A stretch of 64,000 nucleotides of DNA, from contig CAJVXS010000002.1 in the NCBI GenBank assembly GCA_913009235.1, positions 1-64,000 of the forward strand, written 5' to 3'. Under the pieces are notes generated by a model. The model was not told where the DNA came from, ran no database searches, and worked only from the letters and a program-made list of their open reading frames with translations. The position numbers were made by a program, and so were the translations under genes. The DNA comes from an uncultured Methylophilaceae bacterium (GTDB taxonomy: Bacteria; Pseudomonadota; Gammaproteobacteria; Burkholderiales; Methylophilaceae). How positions within the stretch are numbered: the stretch's first letter is position 1; each line of letters opens with the position of its first letter. Positions 10,366-21,253 of the stretch are shown here, piece after piece.

Positions 10366-10904
10366 ATAGCCTCATTTAAATAAGCATTTTTCAGCTTGAT
10401 ATAGTGGTTGGCTGAATACATGAAATGGCCAATCTCATTTTTAGTTAGTGCTCTTATTTTTTTAGCTGGCCGACCCATATACAAATAGCCACTTTCTAAC
10501 ACCTGGCCTTCTGGTACTAAACTACCTGCTGCTAATAACACGTGCTTTTGTACCGTAGCTTTATCCATGACGATGCTACCCATGCCGATTAAGCACTCAT
10601 CTTTTATGGTGCAGCCATGCAAAATCACGCTATGCCCTATAGTGACATTGTTGCCAATCATCAAAGGCGCACCGGCTGGGTCCCAGCTAGATTTATGACT
10701 AACGTGTAGCATGCTTAAATCCTGCACATTGGTACCGTGACCAATATGGATATGATTGACATCACCACGTACTACAACACCCGGCCAGATTGAGCTATCA
10801 GCACCAATTTTCACCTCACCAATAACCGTCGCATTAAGATGGATATATACTTTTTTACCTAGTTCGGGTAGTTGATTTTGAAAGCCTTCAATATTCCGCA
10901 TCAC
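10362..10904 (-). CDS. Gamma-carbonic-anhydrase-like hexapeptide-repeat protein (YrdA/PaaY type)
   Basis: A 180-residue left-handed beta-helix protein with repeated hexapeptides (IGADSSIWPGVVVRGD, IGHGTNVQD, IGNNVTIGHSVILHG). Histidines expected to bind metal are in LHVSHKS and IGHSVILHG. Family members are trimeric metalloproteins. Some are carbonic anhydrases, but many have no demonstrated activity, so the catalytic role is uncertain. It is divergent from metX and convergent with prmC. Confidence 0.9.
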   Translation of the reverse strand: MMRNIEGFQNQLPELGKKVYIHLNATVIGEVKIGADSSIWPGVVVRGDVNHIHIGHGTNVQDLSMLHVSHKSSWDPAGAPLMIGNNVTIGHSVILHGCTIKDECLIGMGSIVMDKATVQKHVLLAAGSLVPEGQVLESGYLYMGRPAKKIRALTKNEIGHFMYSANHYIKLKNAYLNEAI

Positions 10905-10922
10905 AGTCCTTGTTAATCGTTA

Positions 10923-10951
10923 TGATTTTTTGAATTGCCACATAGTATAAT
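10923..10951 (+). promoter_or_regulatory. Candidate metX promoter with -10 box six bases from the ATG
   Basis: A consensus TATAAT sits at 10946-10951, six bases before the metX ATG at 10958. A weak -35 (TGATTT) fits at a 17-base spacer. No ribosome-binding sequence precedes the ATG, so a leaderless mRNA is the natural prediction. The reading rests on the -10 match and spacing alone. Confidence 0.5.
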
Positions 10952-10957
10952 ACGCTC

Positions 10958-12082
10958 ATGTCTGAAATTAACTCTGTTGGCATTGTTGCCCCAAAAACCG
11001 CACACTTTAACAAATCACTCAAGTTAAAAAGCGGCGATGTATTGCCTGCGTTTAACCTCACTTATGAAACCTATGGCGAACTCAATGCAGACAAATCCAA
11101 TGCAGTGTTAATCTGCCACGCCTTATCGGGGACACATCATGTTGCAGGTCGTTACACCCTGGAAGATAAACATGCTGGCTGGTGGGATAATTTAATTGGC
11201 CCTGAGAAGCCCCTTGATACAAACAAGTTTTTTGTTATCGGTGTGAATAATTTAGGTGGCTGCCATGGTTCTACTGGCCCAGCCAGTATCGACCCAACAA
11301 CGAACAAACCTTTTGGTGCAAGCTTTCCAATCGTAACAGTAGAAGACTGGGTGAAATCGCAGGCTATGCTAGTTGACTCATTAGGCATCGATACGCTTGC
11401 CGCAATTATTGGCGGTAGCTTGGGGGGTATGCAAGCTTTGCAATGGAGCATAGCTTATCCAGAGCGCATTAAACATGCCTTGGTGATTGCATCCTCTCCC
11501 AACTTGACGGCGCAAAATATGGCCTTTAACGAAGTCGCCCGGCAGGCTATTACGACTGACCCGGAGTTTTATGGTGGAGATTATTACGAGCACAATGTTG
11601 TGCCTAGGCGTGGCTTACGCATTGCGCGGATGTTAGGCCATATTACCTATTTATCTGACGATGCCATGGGTGCGAAATTCGGGCGAAAACTCAAAGACAT
11701 TATCAAATATAGCTTTGATGTGGAATTTGAAATGGAATCTTACTTGCGTTATCAAGCGGATAAATTTGCAGGTGAGTTTGATGCCAACACCTACCTTCGC
11801 ATGACGCGGGCATTGGATTATTTTGATCCTGCCACTGAGTTTGACGGCGATTTATCAGCGGCACTCAACAAAGTCACCGCTAAGTTTCTAGTCATTTCAT
11901 TTACCAGTGATTGGCGCTTCTCACCTGACCGTTCGCGTGAAATTGTCAAAGCGCTACTAGATAATGAGCTGCCAGTGAAGTATGCAGAAGTCACTGCTGC
12001 GCATGGACACGATGCATTCTTAATGCTAGATGCACATTACCATGCCATTCTGCGTAGTTACTTAAGTAAGATTGAGGTATAA
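10958..12082 (+). CDS. metX: Homoserine O-acyltransferase
   Basis: Acylates homoserine for methionine synthesis. An alpha/beta-hydrolase fold of 374 residues with nucleophile S154 in [14 protein letters not shown]318 in SDWRFSPD and H351 in GHDAFL. Proteobacterial MetX enzymes may use acetyl-CoA or succinyl-CoA, and the sequence alone does not settle which. metW follows after five bases, the usual pairing. The start has no ribosome site. Confidence 0.96.
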   Translation: MSEINSVGIVAPKTAHFNKSLKLKSGDVLPAFNLTYETYGELNADKSNAVLICHALSGTHHVAGRYTLEDKHAGWWDNLIGPEKPLDTNKFFVIGVNNLGGCHGSTGPASIDPTTNKPFGASFPIVTVEDWVKSQAMLVDSLGIDTLAAIIGGSLGGMQALQWSIAYPERIKHALVIASSPNLTAQNMAFNEVARQAITTDPEFYGGDYYEHNVVPRRGLRIARMLGHITYLSDDAMGAKFGRKLKDIIKYSFDVEFEMESYLRYQADKFAGEFDANTYLRMTRALDYFDPATEFDGDLSAALNKVTAKFLVISFTSDWRFSPDRSREIVKALLDNELPVKYAEVTAAHGHDAFLMLDAHYHAILRSYLSKIEV

Positions 12083-12087
12083 AAAAC

Positions 12088-12702
12088 ATGTCTAAACGCC
12101 TAACCAATACAAATAGTTTATACCGACAAGATTTTGCCATTATTGCCAGCTGGCTTGGCTTTGGCTCAAAGGCCCTAGATTTAGGCTGTGGCGATGGATC
12201 TTTACTCCGCTACCTACGTGATGGCTTGGAAGTGAAAGGCTATGGCGTTGAAAAAGATGACGCTAACTGGCTCGCTGCGATACAAAATGATATCGATGTG
12301 ATTCAAATGGATTTGGAAGCTGGCCTTTCAGAATTTGAAGACAACTCATTTGACACCGTGGTTCTTTCACAAACCCTACAAGCCATGCGTAATACAGAAG
12401 GCATTGTGCGTGAAATGTTACGTGTCGGTAGCGAAGCGATTGTCACCTTCCCCAACTTTGGTTATTGGCGCAACCGTTTGCAAATCATGTCAGGCAACAT
12501 GCCAGTGTCTGAACATTTACCTTACGAATGGTATAACACACCAAATGTACACCTTTGTACCATTCATGATTTTAATCAGCTCTGTAAACATAACAATATT
12601 GCCATCATCGAACGCAAAGTGATCACCAATGGTCGCGAAGTCAAATTGATGCCAAATTTTTTTGGTAGCCTCGCGATGTATCGCCTTAAGAGCGCTGATT
12701 AG
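12088..12702 (+). CDS. metW: Methionine biosynthesis protein MetW
   Basis: A 204-residue protein with an S-adenosylmethionine-dependent methyltransferase fold. Motif I LDLGCGDGSLLRYL is near residue 30 and TFPNFGYWRNRLQ near residue 115. MetW is found next to MetX in many proteobacteria and is needed for full methionine synthesis; its biochemical role is thought to be support of MetX activity. The five-base spacing from metX supports co-translation. Confidence 0.94.
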   Translation: MSKRLTNTNSLYRQDFAIIASWLGFGSKALDLGCGDGSLLRYLRDGLEVKGYGVEKDDANWLAAIQNDIDVIQMDLEAGLSEFEDNSFDTVVLSQTLQAMRNTEGIVREMLRVGSEAIVTFPNFGYWRNRLQIMSGNMPVSEHLPYEWYNTPNVHLCTIHDFNQLCKHNNIAIIERKVITNGREVKLMPNFFGSLAMYRLKSAD

Positions 12703-12784
12703 ACTGGAAACCTTATTGTTTTAATCCCAAATAAAATAGCCATACGATTCCTTTTTAACCTATTACGTCGATAAAACAAAAAAT

Positions 12785-14065
12785 ATGGCAATCAACCCAG
12801 TGAAACACATACTCTTTAACAAGCGGATGCTCGCCTGCGTTATGTTGGGCTTTAGCTCTGGCTTGCCGTTATATTTATTATTCCAACTTTTACCAGCATG
12901 GCTGCGCACTGAAGGTCTAGACCTTAAAACGATTGCCGTCTTTTCTTTAATCCAACTGCCCTACACATGGAAATTTATTTGGGCACCATTAATGGACCGC
13001 TACAACCTCATTGCCCCGATGGGCCGCCGCCGCAGTTGGATGCTACTTACCCAAATTGCCCTGTTTATCACCATCTGCGCTTATGGGTTTGTTGACCCTA
13101 AATTGAACATCACCAGTATCGCTGTTATTTCCACTTTAGTTGCTTTGTTTTCAGCTAGCCAAGACATTGTCATTGATGCTTTTAGGCGTGAAATTTTGAG
13201 TGATGAAGAACTAGGCTTAGGTAACAGCGTTCATGTTAATGCTTATCGTATTTCAGGCTTAGTCCCCGGTTCATTAGCACTGATCTTATCAGACCATCTA
13301 CCATGGTCATCCGTGTTTTGGATTGTCGCTTTATTTATGATTCCAGGCATGCTCATGACCATTTTTGCTACCGAGCCCAATCGTGCAGTAGCACCTAAAA
13401 GTTTGCGCGATTCAGTCATTGAGCCATTCACTGAGTTTATTAACCGTTCAGGTATCAAGCATGCGTCATTAGTCCTGCTATTTATCCTGCTCTATAAACT
13501 AGGCGACAGCATGGCCACTGCGCTTGCCACACCGTTTTATATTGATATGGGTTTTAGCAATACGGACATTGGCGCCATCGTCAAAGGAAGTGGCTTAGTG
13601 ATGCAAATCACAGGTGGGTTTATCGGTGGGTTTTGGATGCTTAAAGTCGGTATTAATCGCGGCTTGTGGGTATTTGGGATTGTGCAATTGGTGACCATTC
13701 TTGGCTTTGCATGGCTAGCCAATGCTGGCCCATTTGAAATTGTTGGTGCAACGGAGCGCTGGATGCTTGCCGTCGTGATTGGCGGAGAAGCCTTAGGCGT
13801 TGGCTTGGGTACAGTCGCCTATGTTGCCTATATGGCACGTGAAACCAACCCCGCTTACACCGCGACCCAGCTCGCCTTATTCACCAGCTTATCTGCTGTA
13901 CCACGTTCTATTTTTAATGCGATGACTGGCGGCATGGTAGAAGCTCTAGGCTGGGAAATGTTCTTCTATGTATGTACATTATTGGCGATTCCGGGCATGT
14001 TGCTACTATTTAAAGTTGCCCCTTGGAATGCAAAAAAGGTAGACCTACAGAATGCAGAAGTGTAA
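12785..14065 (+). CDS. ampG: AmpG-type muropeptide permease (major facilitator superfamily)
   Basis: An inner-membrane transporter of 426 residues with about twelve hydrophobic segments. The N-terminal part resembles AmpG (MLGFSSGLPLYLLFQLLPAW, then WAPLMDRY and GRRRSWM). AmpG imports anhydro-muropeptides for cell-wall recycling. The family match is good, but the substrate is inferred and related permeases exist. It starts 82 bases after metW and is followed by a decayed methyltransferase fragment. Confidence 0.82.
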   Translation: MAINPVKHILFNKRMLACVMLGFSSGLPLYLLFQLLPAWLRTEGLDLKTIAVFSLIQLPYTWKFIWAPLMDRYNLIAPMGRRRSWMLLTQIALFITICAYGFVDPKLNITSIAVISTLVALFSASQDIVIDAFRREILSDEELGLGNSVHVNAYRISGLVPGSLALILSDHLPWSSVFWIVALFMIPGMLMTIFATEPNRAVAPKSLRDSVIEPFTEFINRSGIKHASLVLLFILLYKLGDSMATALATPFYIDMGFSNTDIGAIVKGSGLVMQITGGFIGGFWMLKVGINRGLWVFGIVQLVTILGFAWLANAGPFEIVGATERWMLAVVIGGEALGVGLGTVAYVAYMARETNPAYTATQLALFTSLSAVPRSIFNAMTGGMVEALGWEMFFYVCTLLAIPGMLLLFKVAPWNAKKVDLQNAEV

Positions 14066-14223
14066 GTCCTGTGGTTGCGGTTCGCCTATACGGCCTAATT
14101 TAAAAGGATAAGGTGGTTCTTGATTTGAGATGTGGTGCTGGACGCGATGTGTATCATAGTGTCTCAATTGGTATTGATTGGCTGATGAGCAACTTAGACT
14201 TACTCTTCGTAATCCATAATTAG
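14066..14223 (+). pseudogene. Relic of an arsenite-methyltransferase-like SAM methyltransferase
   Basis: Between ampG and xthA two plus-strand frames together resemble one protein. Bases 14067-14108 read SCGCGSPIRPNLKG then stop. From 14107, one base out of phase, the text reads DKVVLDLRCGAGRDVYHSVS and then IGIDW. This mirrors the ArsM-type pattern CGSP.PPALEG.TVLDLGCGSGRDVY...GVDM, including methyltransferase motif I. The gene is frameshifted, lacks both ends and appears to have lost the segment between GRDVY and GID. Its end runs into the 3' end of xthA. Confidence 0.55.
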
Positions 14224-14973
14224 CGGAGCATGATCACTAAACCGCTCGTCTTTATACACGCTAGCCGTTTTTATTTTTGAAGCTATAGTAGGTGTTGCAA
14301 TTTGATAGTCAATGCGCCATCCAACATTGTTTGCCCATGCTTGGCCTCGGTTACTCCACCAAGTGTAAGCATCGCCTGTTGTATCAGGATAAATAGCTCG
14401 ATAAACATCGACCCAGCCAACACGATCAAACAAGTCGGTCATCCATGCACGCTCTTCTGGTAAAAAGCCTGAGTTTTTCTTGTTGCCTTTATAGTTATTT
14501 AAATCAATTTCTTGATGGGCAATATTCCAATCACCACAAATCACAACTTCAAAACCACTTTTAATGAGCTTTTTAACATGCGTCATGAAACGCTCTAGTA
14601 CACTAAACTTATAATTCTGGCGTTCTTCTCCACTGGAGCCACTTGGTAAATATAATGAAATAACAGAAAGCTTACCGAATCGACACTCTAAGTAGCGGCC
14701 TTCGAAGTCAATATCCTCAATGCCTAAACCAACAATCACTTCATCTGGTTTTTTCTTAGAATAGATACCGACACCGCTATAACCTTTTTTTTGCGCATAA
14801 TGAAAGTTGCCATGGTAACCATCTGGTGCTTGCATTTCTTCCGTCAAATTATCCGCTTGTGCTTTTAATTCTTGCAGGCAAATGATATCTGGCTGCATTT
14901 TGTACAGCCATGGATAAAACCCTTTCTTAGTTGCAGAGCGGATTCCATTTAAATTCAACGTTATAATACGCAT
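14200..14973 (-). CDS. xthA: Exodeoxyribonuclease III
   Basis: An apurinic/apyrimidinic endonuclease and 3' exonuclease of base-excision repair, 257 residues. Family motifs are in order: LNLNGIRSATKKGF at the N-terminus, CLQELKAQ near residue 35, SLYLPSG near 105, CGDWNIAHQEIDL near 145, and the C-terminal RIDYQIATP and FSDHAPLIMDY. A clear AAGGAAG ribosome site precedes the ATG. Only 25 bases separate it from divergent pyrE, so the two promoters must overlap the coding starts. Confidence 0.96.
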   Translation of the reverse strand: MRIITLNLNGIRSATKKGFYPWLYKMQPDIICLQELKAQADNLTEEMQAPDGYHGNFHYAQKKGYSGVGIYSKKKPDEVIVGLGIEDIDFEGRYLECRFGKLSVISLYLPSGSSGEERQNYKFSVLERFMTHVKKLIKSGFEVVICGDWNIAHQEIDLNNYKGNKKNSGFLPEERAWMTDLFDRVGWVDVYRAIYPDTTGDAYTWWSNRGQAWANNVGWRIDYQIATPTIASKIKTASVYKDERFSDHAPLIMDYEE

Positions 14974-14998
14974 TTACTTCCTTAAAGTTATACAAAAA

Positions 14999-15667
14999 AT
15001 GTCACTTAACCACCAAAATTTGTCACAAAACTTCATTCAATTCTGTATCGAGCAACAAGTTCTTAAGTTTGGTGAATTCAAGACCAAGGCTGGCCGACTA
15101 AGCCCTTACTTCTTTAATGCGGGATTATTTAATAATGGCGATAGTTTATTAAAGCTAGGTGAATTTTACGCGAATAGCATCGAAAAATCAGGTATTGAAT
15201 TTGATATGTTATTTGGCCCGGCTTACAAAGGCATCCCGCTCGCGGCCAGCATTGCGATCGCATTTGCAAAAAGAGAATGTATTTTTCCGTATGCCTATAA
15301 TCGCAAGGAAGCCAAGGATCATGGGGAGGGTGGGACAGTTGTAGGTGCGCCGCTAAATGGGAAAGTACTCATTATTGATGATGTTATTTCAGCTGGCACA
15401 TCAGTACGTGAATCAGTTGAACTCATTCAGGCCCATGGTGCCATCGCTTGTGGCGTGAGTATTGCCTTAGACAGGCAAGAAAAGGGGTTGGGCGAATTAT
15501 CTGCCGTGCAAGAAGTTGAACAAAAGAATACGATTCCAGTCGTCAGTATTGCTCAATTATCAGATTTATTGGCCCATATTGAAGGCAGCGATGAACTGGC
15601 GCAACACTTGCCTGCGATAGCAAGTTACCAACAACAATACTGTGTTGAAACACGTACATCAAGATAA
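14999..15667 (+). CDS. pyrE: Orotate phosphoribosyltransferase
   Basis: Makes orotidine-5'-phosphate from orotate and PRPP in pyrimidine synthesis. 222 residues, near the usual 213. The PRPP-binding motif VLIIDDVISAGTSVRES lies near residue 122, and the upstream segments FGPAYKGIPLA and YAYNRKEAKDHGEGG are typical. No strong ribosome site is visible before the ATG. Divergent from xthA. Confidence 0.96.
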   Translation: MSLNHQNLSQNFIQFCIEQQVLKFGEFKTKAGRLSPYFFNAGLFNNGDSLLKLGEFYANSIEKSGIEFDMLFGPAYKGIPLAASIAIAFAKRECIFPYAYNRKEAKDHGEGGTVVGAPLNGKVLIIDDVISAGTSVRESVELIQAHGAIACGVSIALDRQEKGLGELSAVQEVEQKNTIPVVSIAQLSDLLAHIEGSDELAQHLPAIASYQQQYCVETRTSR

Positions 15668-15678
15668 CATTCAATGCC

Positions 15679-15920
15679 ATGAGATTATGCCTCATTAAAT
15701 TATTATCCAAATTATTGCTAATAGCGAATAGTATTCGCCAGCTTAAATTTGCATGCTGATAAGAAGGTGATTAAGTGGGTTGACTCAAAAGGTGCCACAC
15801 ACTATGGCGATAAACCACCCATGCTTAAGTATCAAGTTTCTTTTTCAAGATTTGATTCACCTGTGCTGGGTTTGCTTTACCTTTTGAAGCTTTCATGGTT
15901 TGGCCAACAAGTGCATTAAA
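15679..15920 (+). pseudogene. Frameshifted DUF4124-like secreted-protein relic
   Basis: An ATG at 15679 opens MRLCLIKLLSKLLLIA, a signal-peptide-like start that soon runs into stops. One base out of phase, the second frame continues as VFASLNLHA, a plausible signal cleavage site. DKKVIKWVDSKGATHYGDKP follows, a good match to the DUF4124 pattern (Y.W.D..G..HYSD.PP). The frame then runs antisense into the 3' end of gatB and stops near 15920. A one-base insertion or two-base deletion near 15725-15755 would explain the break. Family assignment is by motif recall. Confidence 0.55.
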
Positions 15921-17273
15921 TGCCTTTTGTTTTCCAGCCTTGTATTCCTCAACCATGCTTTGATTAGCAGCTAAGACCTCATCAACCATCGCTTCAATAG
16001 CACCGCTATCTGAAACTTGTTTTAACCCTTTCCCCTCAATAATGGCATCAATATCTGAGCCACCAGACCACATCGCTTCAAATACTTGTTTGCCTGCATT
16101 ATTAGAAATGGTGCCATCAGAGATTCGCTTGACTAATTTAGCCAATGTGCCTGCATCAATCGGAGAATCTACAATGCTTTTATCTTCTACATTTAGCTTG
16201 GCCGTAATGCCGCCCATTACCCAGTTTGCGGCCAATTTAGCATCGCCACCAGCATGAATAACACTTTCAAAATAATCCGCCACCTCTCTACTAGAAGTCA
16301 ATGAAGACGAATCATAAGAAGACAGTGCATACTCACTTCCAAAACGTGCTTTCATCGCTAATGGAAGTTCTGGCATGCCGGCTTTAACTCTAGCCTTATC
16401 CGCTTCAGTTACCTCTAGTGGCAATAAGTCAGGATCAGGGAAATAGCGATAATCGTTCGCTTCTTCTTTGCTACGCATCGCGCGTGTTTCACCAGTACTT
16501 GGGTTAAACAAAACCGTCGCTTGTTCTATCTTGCCGCCATCTTCCAAGGTCTCAATTTGCCACTGTGTTTCATAGGCAATCGCTTGCTGCATAAATTTGA
16601 AAGAATTTAAGTTTTTAATTTCACGGCGAGTACCTAATTCAGTTGTGCCTTTTGGTCGTACCGACACATTCACATCACAACGGAAACTACCTTCTTGCAT
16701 GTTGCCATCACAAATATCAATCCACCGCACTAGCGCATGCAATTTTTTAGCATAAGCTACTGCTTCTGCAGATGAGCGCATATCAGGCTCAGTCACAATT
16801 TCCAGCAATGGCGTACCAGCACGATTCAAATCAATACCACTCATGCCTTCAACAGCGCCATGCACTGACTTGCCCGCATCTTCTTCCAAATGCGCCCGAG
16901 TGATACCAATCACTTTTTCATAAGCAGGCTGTTTTTTTGTTGCTGGCACTTGTATCGTCACTTCGCCTTTGCCGACAACAGGCAATTCAAACTGACTGAT
17001 TTGGTAGCCTTTTGGCAAATCTGGGTAGAAGTAATTTTTACGCGAAAATACAGAGAGTTTTGGCACATCTGCATCAATGGCTAAGCCAAACTTAATGGCA
17101 CACTCCACTGCCTCTTTGTTCAGCACAGGCAGCACTCCTGGCAAAGCCGTACTCACCTCACATGCTTGAGTATTCGGCTCAGAGCCGTATGCAGTTGAAG
17201 CACCACTAAAAATTTTTGTTTTTGTTTTTAATTGAGCATGCGTTTCCAGCCCGATAACAACTTCCCACTCCAT
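15825..17273 (-). CDS. gatB: Aspartyl/glutamyl-tRNA amidotransferase subunit B
   Basis: The GatCAB subunit that binds misacylated Asp-tRNA(Asn) or Glu-tRNA(Gln) and phosphorylates the acyl group. 482 residues, with the family N-terminus [20 protein letters not shown], the segment GRGEVT-like GKGEVTIQV near 125, and a C-terminal YqeY-like helical tail (about 410-482). Its ATG overlaps the gatA stop by one base, giving tight coupling in the order gatC-gatA-gatB. Confidence 0.97.
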   Translation of the reverse strand: MEWEVVIGLETHAQLKTKTKIFSGASTAYGSEPNTQACEVSTALPGVLPVLNKEAVECAIKFGLAIDADVPKLSVFSRKNYFYPDLPKGYQISQFELPVVGKGEVTIQVPATKKQPAYEKVIGITRAHLEEDAGKSVHGAVEGMSGIDLNRAGTPLLEIVTEPDMRSSAEAVAYAKKLHALVRWIDICDGNMQEGSFRCDVNVSVRPKGTTELGTRREIKNLNSFKFMQQAIAYETQWQIETLEDGGKIEQATVLFNPSTGETRAMRSKEEANDYRYFPDPDLLPLEVTEADKARVKAGMPELPLAMKARFGSEYALSSYDSSSLTSSREVADYFESVIHAGGDAKLAANWVMGGITAKLNVEDKSIVDSPIDAGTLAKLVKRISDGTISNNAGKQVFEAMWSGGSDIDAIIEGKGLKQVSDSGAIEAMVDEVLAANQSMVEEYKAGKQKAFNALVGQTMKASKGKANPAQVNQILKKKLDT

Positions 17274-18727
17274 TATGCAATTCCTTTAGGCATGGCTGTA
17301 TGCCAATCTGTCACTTGTTGATACGCATGTCCAGCATTCAACATGCGTGCTTCATCAAAATAGTTGCCAATGATTTGCAAGCCTACTGGCAAGCCATTAC
17401 TGAACCCTGCTGGAATGCTTATCCCCGGCAAACCAGCCAAATTGGCGGCAATGGTATAAATGTCTTGCAAATACATGGCCACTGGATCATCTGTTTTTTC
17501 ACCTATTTTAAAAGCAGTAGAAGGCACAGTCGGCCCCATAATAATGTCACACTTCTTATACGCTTCCGTGAAATCTTGAGCGATTAAGCGGCGAATCTGC
17601 TGTGCTTTTAGGTAATAAGCATCGTAGTAGCCAGCGCTTAATACATAAGTACCAATCAATATGCGGCGCTTCACCTCATCACCAAATCCTTCTGCACGAC
17701 TCTTCATATACATGCCCATCAAATCATCATATTCTGCAGCACGATGTCCATAACGCACACCATCATAACGAGATAAATTGGTCGAAGCTTCAGCTGGCGC
17801 TAACACGTAATAGACGGGAATAGATAAGCTTGCATTTGGAAGCGAAATATCGACAAACTCAGCGCCTAATTTTTTGTACTCAGCAATGGCTTCATCAATC
17901 ACTTTTGCCACCCCAGCATCTAAACCTTCAGCAAAGTACTCTTTAGGTAGCCCGACTTTCAAGCCTGCTAGGGGCTGATTTAACCTGCTTGTGTAATCTT
18001 CTTTCGGATGGTTTAGACTGGTTGAATCACGCTCATCAAAACCTGCCATGACGTTCATCATCATCGCGCAATCTTCTGCTGATTTTGCCATCGGCCCTGC
18101 TTGATCCAAGCTAGAAGCAAAAGCAATCATACCGTAACGAGAAACCAAACCATAGGTCGGCTTTAACCCAGTAAACCCACATAATGCAGCTGGCTGACGA
18201 ATAGAACCGCCTGTATCAGTACCTGTTGCCGCTGCACATAAACGTGCTGCCACAGCTACCGCTGAGCCACCACTGCTGCCACCTGGTACACGTTCTAAAT
18301 CCCAAGGATTATTAACGCCACCAAAATAGCTGGTCTCATTAGATGAGCCCATGGCGAATTCATCCATATTGGTTTTGCCTAAATTGACCGAGCCTGCATT
18401 ATTAAACTGTGTAATCACATTCGCGTCGTAAGGCGCTATGAAGGTTTCTAGCATTTTAGAACCGCAAGTTGTACGCCAACCCTTGGCACAAAAGATATCT
18501 TTTTGCGCGATTGGAATGCCGGTTAGTGGCGTTGCTGTTCCTGCTGCAATGCTGTCATCAGCTGCTTTTGCTTGTGCAAGGCTTTTGTCTTTATCCTGCG
18601 TAATGTAAGCATTAATGTCAGGGTTGTATTTCAGAATGCGATCTAAGAATGTTTGTGTCATTTCAACGCTAGACACTTCTTTGTTCGCCAACATTTGGCT
18701 TAATTGTTTAAGGCTTTGGTTAATCAT
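17273..18727 (-). CDS. gatA: Aspartyl/glutamyl-tRNA amidotransferase subunit A
   Basis: The amidase subunit, which releases ammonia from glutamine for transamidation on tRNA. 484 residues of the amidase-signature family. The Ser-cis-Ser-Lys triad is visible: K76 in [10 protein letters not shown]151 in [14 protein letters not shown] and S175 in [10 protein letters not shown]. It lies 54 bases after gatC and overlaps gatB by one base. The presence of GatCAB suggests that Asn-tRNA and/or Gln-tRNA is made indirectly. Confidence 0.97.
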   Translation of the reverse strand: MINQSLKQLSQMLANKEVSSVEMTQTFLDRILKYNPDINAYITQDKDKSLAQAKAADDSIAAGTATPLTGIPIAQKDIFCAKGWRTTCGSKMLETFIAPYDANVITQFNNAGSVNLGKTNMDEFAMGSSNETSYFGGVNNPWDLERVPGGSSGGSAVAVAARLCAAATGTDTGGSIRQPAALCGFTGLKPTYGLVSRYGMIAFASSLDQAGPMAKSAEDCAMMMNVMAGFDERDSTSLNHPKEDYTSRLNQPLAGLKVGLPKEYFAEGLDAGVAKVIDEAIAEYKKLGAEFVDISLPNASLSIPVYYVLAPAEASTNLSRYDGVRYGHRAAEYDDLMGMYMKSRAEGFGDEVKRRILIGTYVLSAGYYDAYYLKAQQIRRLIAQDFTEAYKKCDIIMGPTVPSTAFKIGEKTDDPVAMYLQDIYTIAANLAGLPGISIPAGFSNGLPVGLQIIGNYFDEARMLNAGHAYQQVTDWHTAMPKGIA

Positions 18728-18781
18728 GGTTTTTCTATCTAAAATTCTAGGCCGTCTAATTCTGAAGACGTCTGTTTGTGG

Positions 18782-19069
18782 CTATTCGATGACTTTTGGG
18801 ACTAGATATAGGCCACTATCAACGGCTGGTGCGTTTTCTTGAAATACTTCACGTTGATTTGTCGCAGTGACAACATCCTCCCTTAAACGCTGCACCACAT
18901 CTTGCGAGTGCGACATAGGAGTAATGCCAGTGGTATCGACGGCTTGCATTTCCTCTATCAGCGTCAAAATACCAGCGAGCTTATTAAGTGTTTTATCCGC
19001 TGCGGAATCATCAATTTCAATTCTTGCGAGATGCGCAATACGTTTAATGTCGGGGATGGTAAGGGCCAT
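18782..19069 (-). CDS. gatC: Aspartyl/glutamyl-tRNA amidotransferase subunit C
   Basis: A 95-residue accessory subunit that wraps around GatA and stabilises the complex. The family pattern is clear: the N-terminal helix [13 protein letters not shown], the loop [21 protein letters not shown], and the C-terminal [16 protein letters not shown]. It is the first gene of gatCAB and is divergent from mreB across about 187 bases that must hold both promoters. Confidence 0.95.
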   Translation of the reverse strand: MALTIPDIKRIAHLARIEIDDSAADKTLNKLAGILTLIEEMQAVDTTGITPMSHSQDVVQRLREDVVTATNQREVFQENAPAVDSGLYLVPKVIE

Positions 19070-19132
19070 AAAATACGTCTATTCTTTATATCTCTTTACA
19101 TTAAAGTGCTAAACAATGTAATTAAAGTTTCA

Positions 19133-19161
19133 TTGCAACTTAATTTTAAGTCGAATATACG
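19133..19161 (+). promoter_or_regulatory. Candidate mreB promoter
   Basis: TTGCAA at 19133-19138 and TATACG at 19156-19161 are separated by 17 bases, each matching the sigma-70 hexamers at four of six positions. It lies in the divergent gatC/mreB region, about 95 bases before mreB. It is a weak call, and the same region must also serve gatC. Confidence 0.3.
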
Positions 19162-19226
19162 TTATTATACCTTGAATTTATGTCATATATAGTCCTAGGC
19201 TCCTATCTGAGGTGCTTGGGTAATAA

Positions 19227-20309
<1,083 letters not shown>

Positions 20310-20329
20310 ACCAATTCAACTGTAACAGC

Positions 20330-21253
20330 ATGCTTAAAGGCGTTAATCAGAGACTAGAGCACCAACAAATTCCAACTTTTTTCGTTAGCGGCAACAGCGT
20401 ATTCTCACGCATGGTTTTTTTCTTTGCACTATCCATTGTTCTGATGGCCGCCGATACAAGTTTCAATTACCTTTCTCAAGTCCGTCAAGCTTTTGCTGGC
20501 GGATTACAGCCCCTAGAAAGAATAGCTAATATTCCTGGCGAACTCACTCGGGACTCAAAGAGGTACTTTGCCACTCACAATCAGTTGGTACAAGACAACC
20601 ACATACTTAAGCAGCAAGCACTTGAGAATGCTGTTAAGTTACAACGTTTAAACACACTGCAAGCTAAAAATGAATATTTACGCAGCTTACTTAGTGGTGA
20701 TATCCCCATTTACCCAAGAGCGGTATTAGGTGATATTGCACATGCCGGTAGAGATCCCTTTAAAAAAGTCGTGATTGTGAACAGGGGACGCCAGCACAAC
20801 ATTCAAACGGGCCAAGCGGTCGTCGATGCGAAAGGCGTATTAGGTCAAGTCACGCATGTCTACCCATTTAGTAGCGAAATCACGATGATTACGGACGAAA
20901 GCTTCTCCATTCCAATACAAGTTGAACGCAATCAACTGCGCGCGATCGCCTTTGGCCAAGGCGGGAATAGTCTTGATATCCCTTACCTCCCCTCAAATAT
21001 TGACATCAAGGTTGGAGACAAATTAGTCACCTCTGGCTTGGATGGCATTTATCCAGCAGGCTTGGCTGTGGCAACAGTCACTAGAATTGACCAAGACCCA
21101 GAAACTTCATTTGCCAAAATAATCAGCACTCCTGCTGCCAAAGTAAGCTACCACTTGCAGCTGTTGATTTTGGAGTCCCTTGAATCGAAAGAAGCACCGT
21201 CAAATAAAGCAATAGATAACAAGGGGACTAAGCTAAATGCAAAGAACACCTAG
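20330..21253 (+). CDS. mreC: Rod shape-determining protein MreC
   Basis: A bitopic inner-membrane protein whose periplasmic part activates PBP2. 307 residues: one membrane segment near 25-45 (FFALSIVLMAADTSF), a coiled coil near 75-115 (NHILKQQALENAVKLQRLN), then the beta-rich domain (about 125-280) with VVDAKGVLGQVTHV and LVTSGLDGIYPAGLAVA. The last 17 bases overlap mreD. It starts 20 bases after mreB. Confidence 0.96.
   Translation: MLKGVNQRLEHQQIPTFFVSGNSVFSRMVFFFALSIVLMAADTSFNYLSQVRQAFAGGLQPLERIANIPGELTRDSKRYFATHNQLVQDNHILKQQALENAVKLQRLNTLQAKNEYLRSLLSGDIPIYPRAVLGDIAHAGRDPFKKVVIVNRGRQHNIQTGQAVVDAKGVLGQVTHVYPFSSEITMITDESFSIPIQVERNQLRAIAFGQGGNSLDIPYLPSNIDIKVGDKLVTSGLDGIYPAGLAVATVTRIDQDPETSFAKIISTPAAKVSYHLQLLILESLESKEAPSNKAIDNKGTKLNAKNT

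Noticed and set aside
15825-19069. Long plus-strand frames inside gatCAB and other genes (for example antisense to trpD and ntrC)
   Set aside because: They are shadows of strongly supported genes, without ribosome sites or family motifs.
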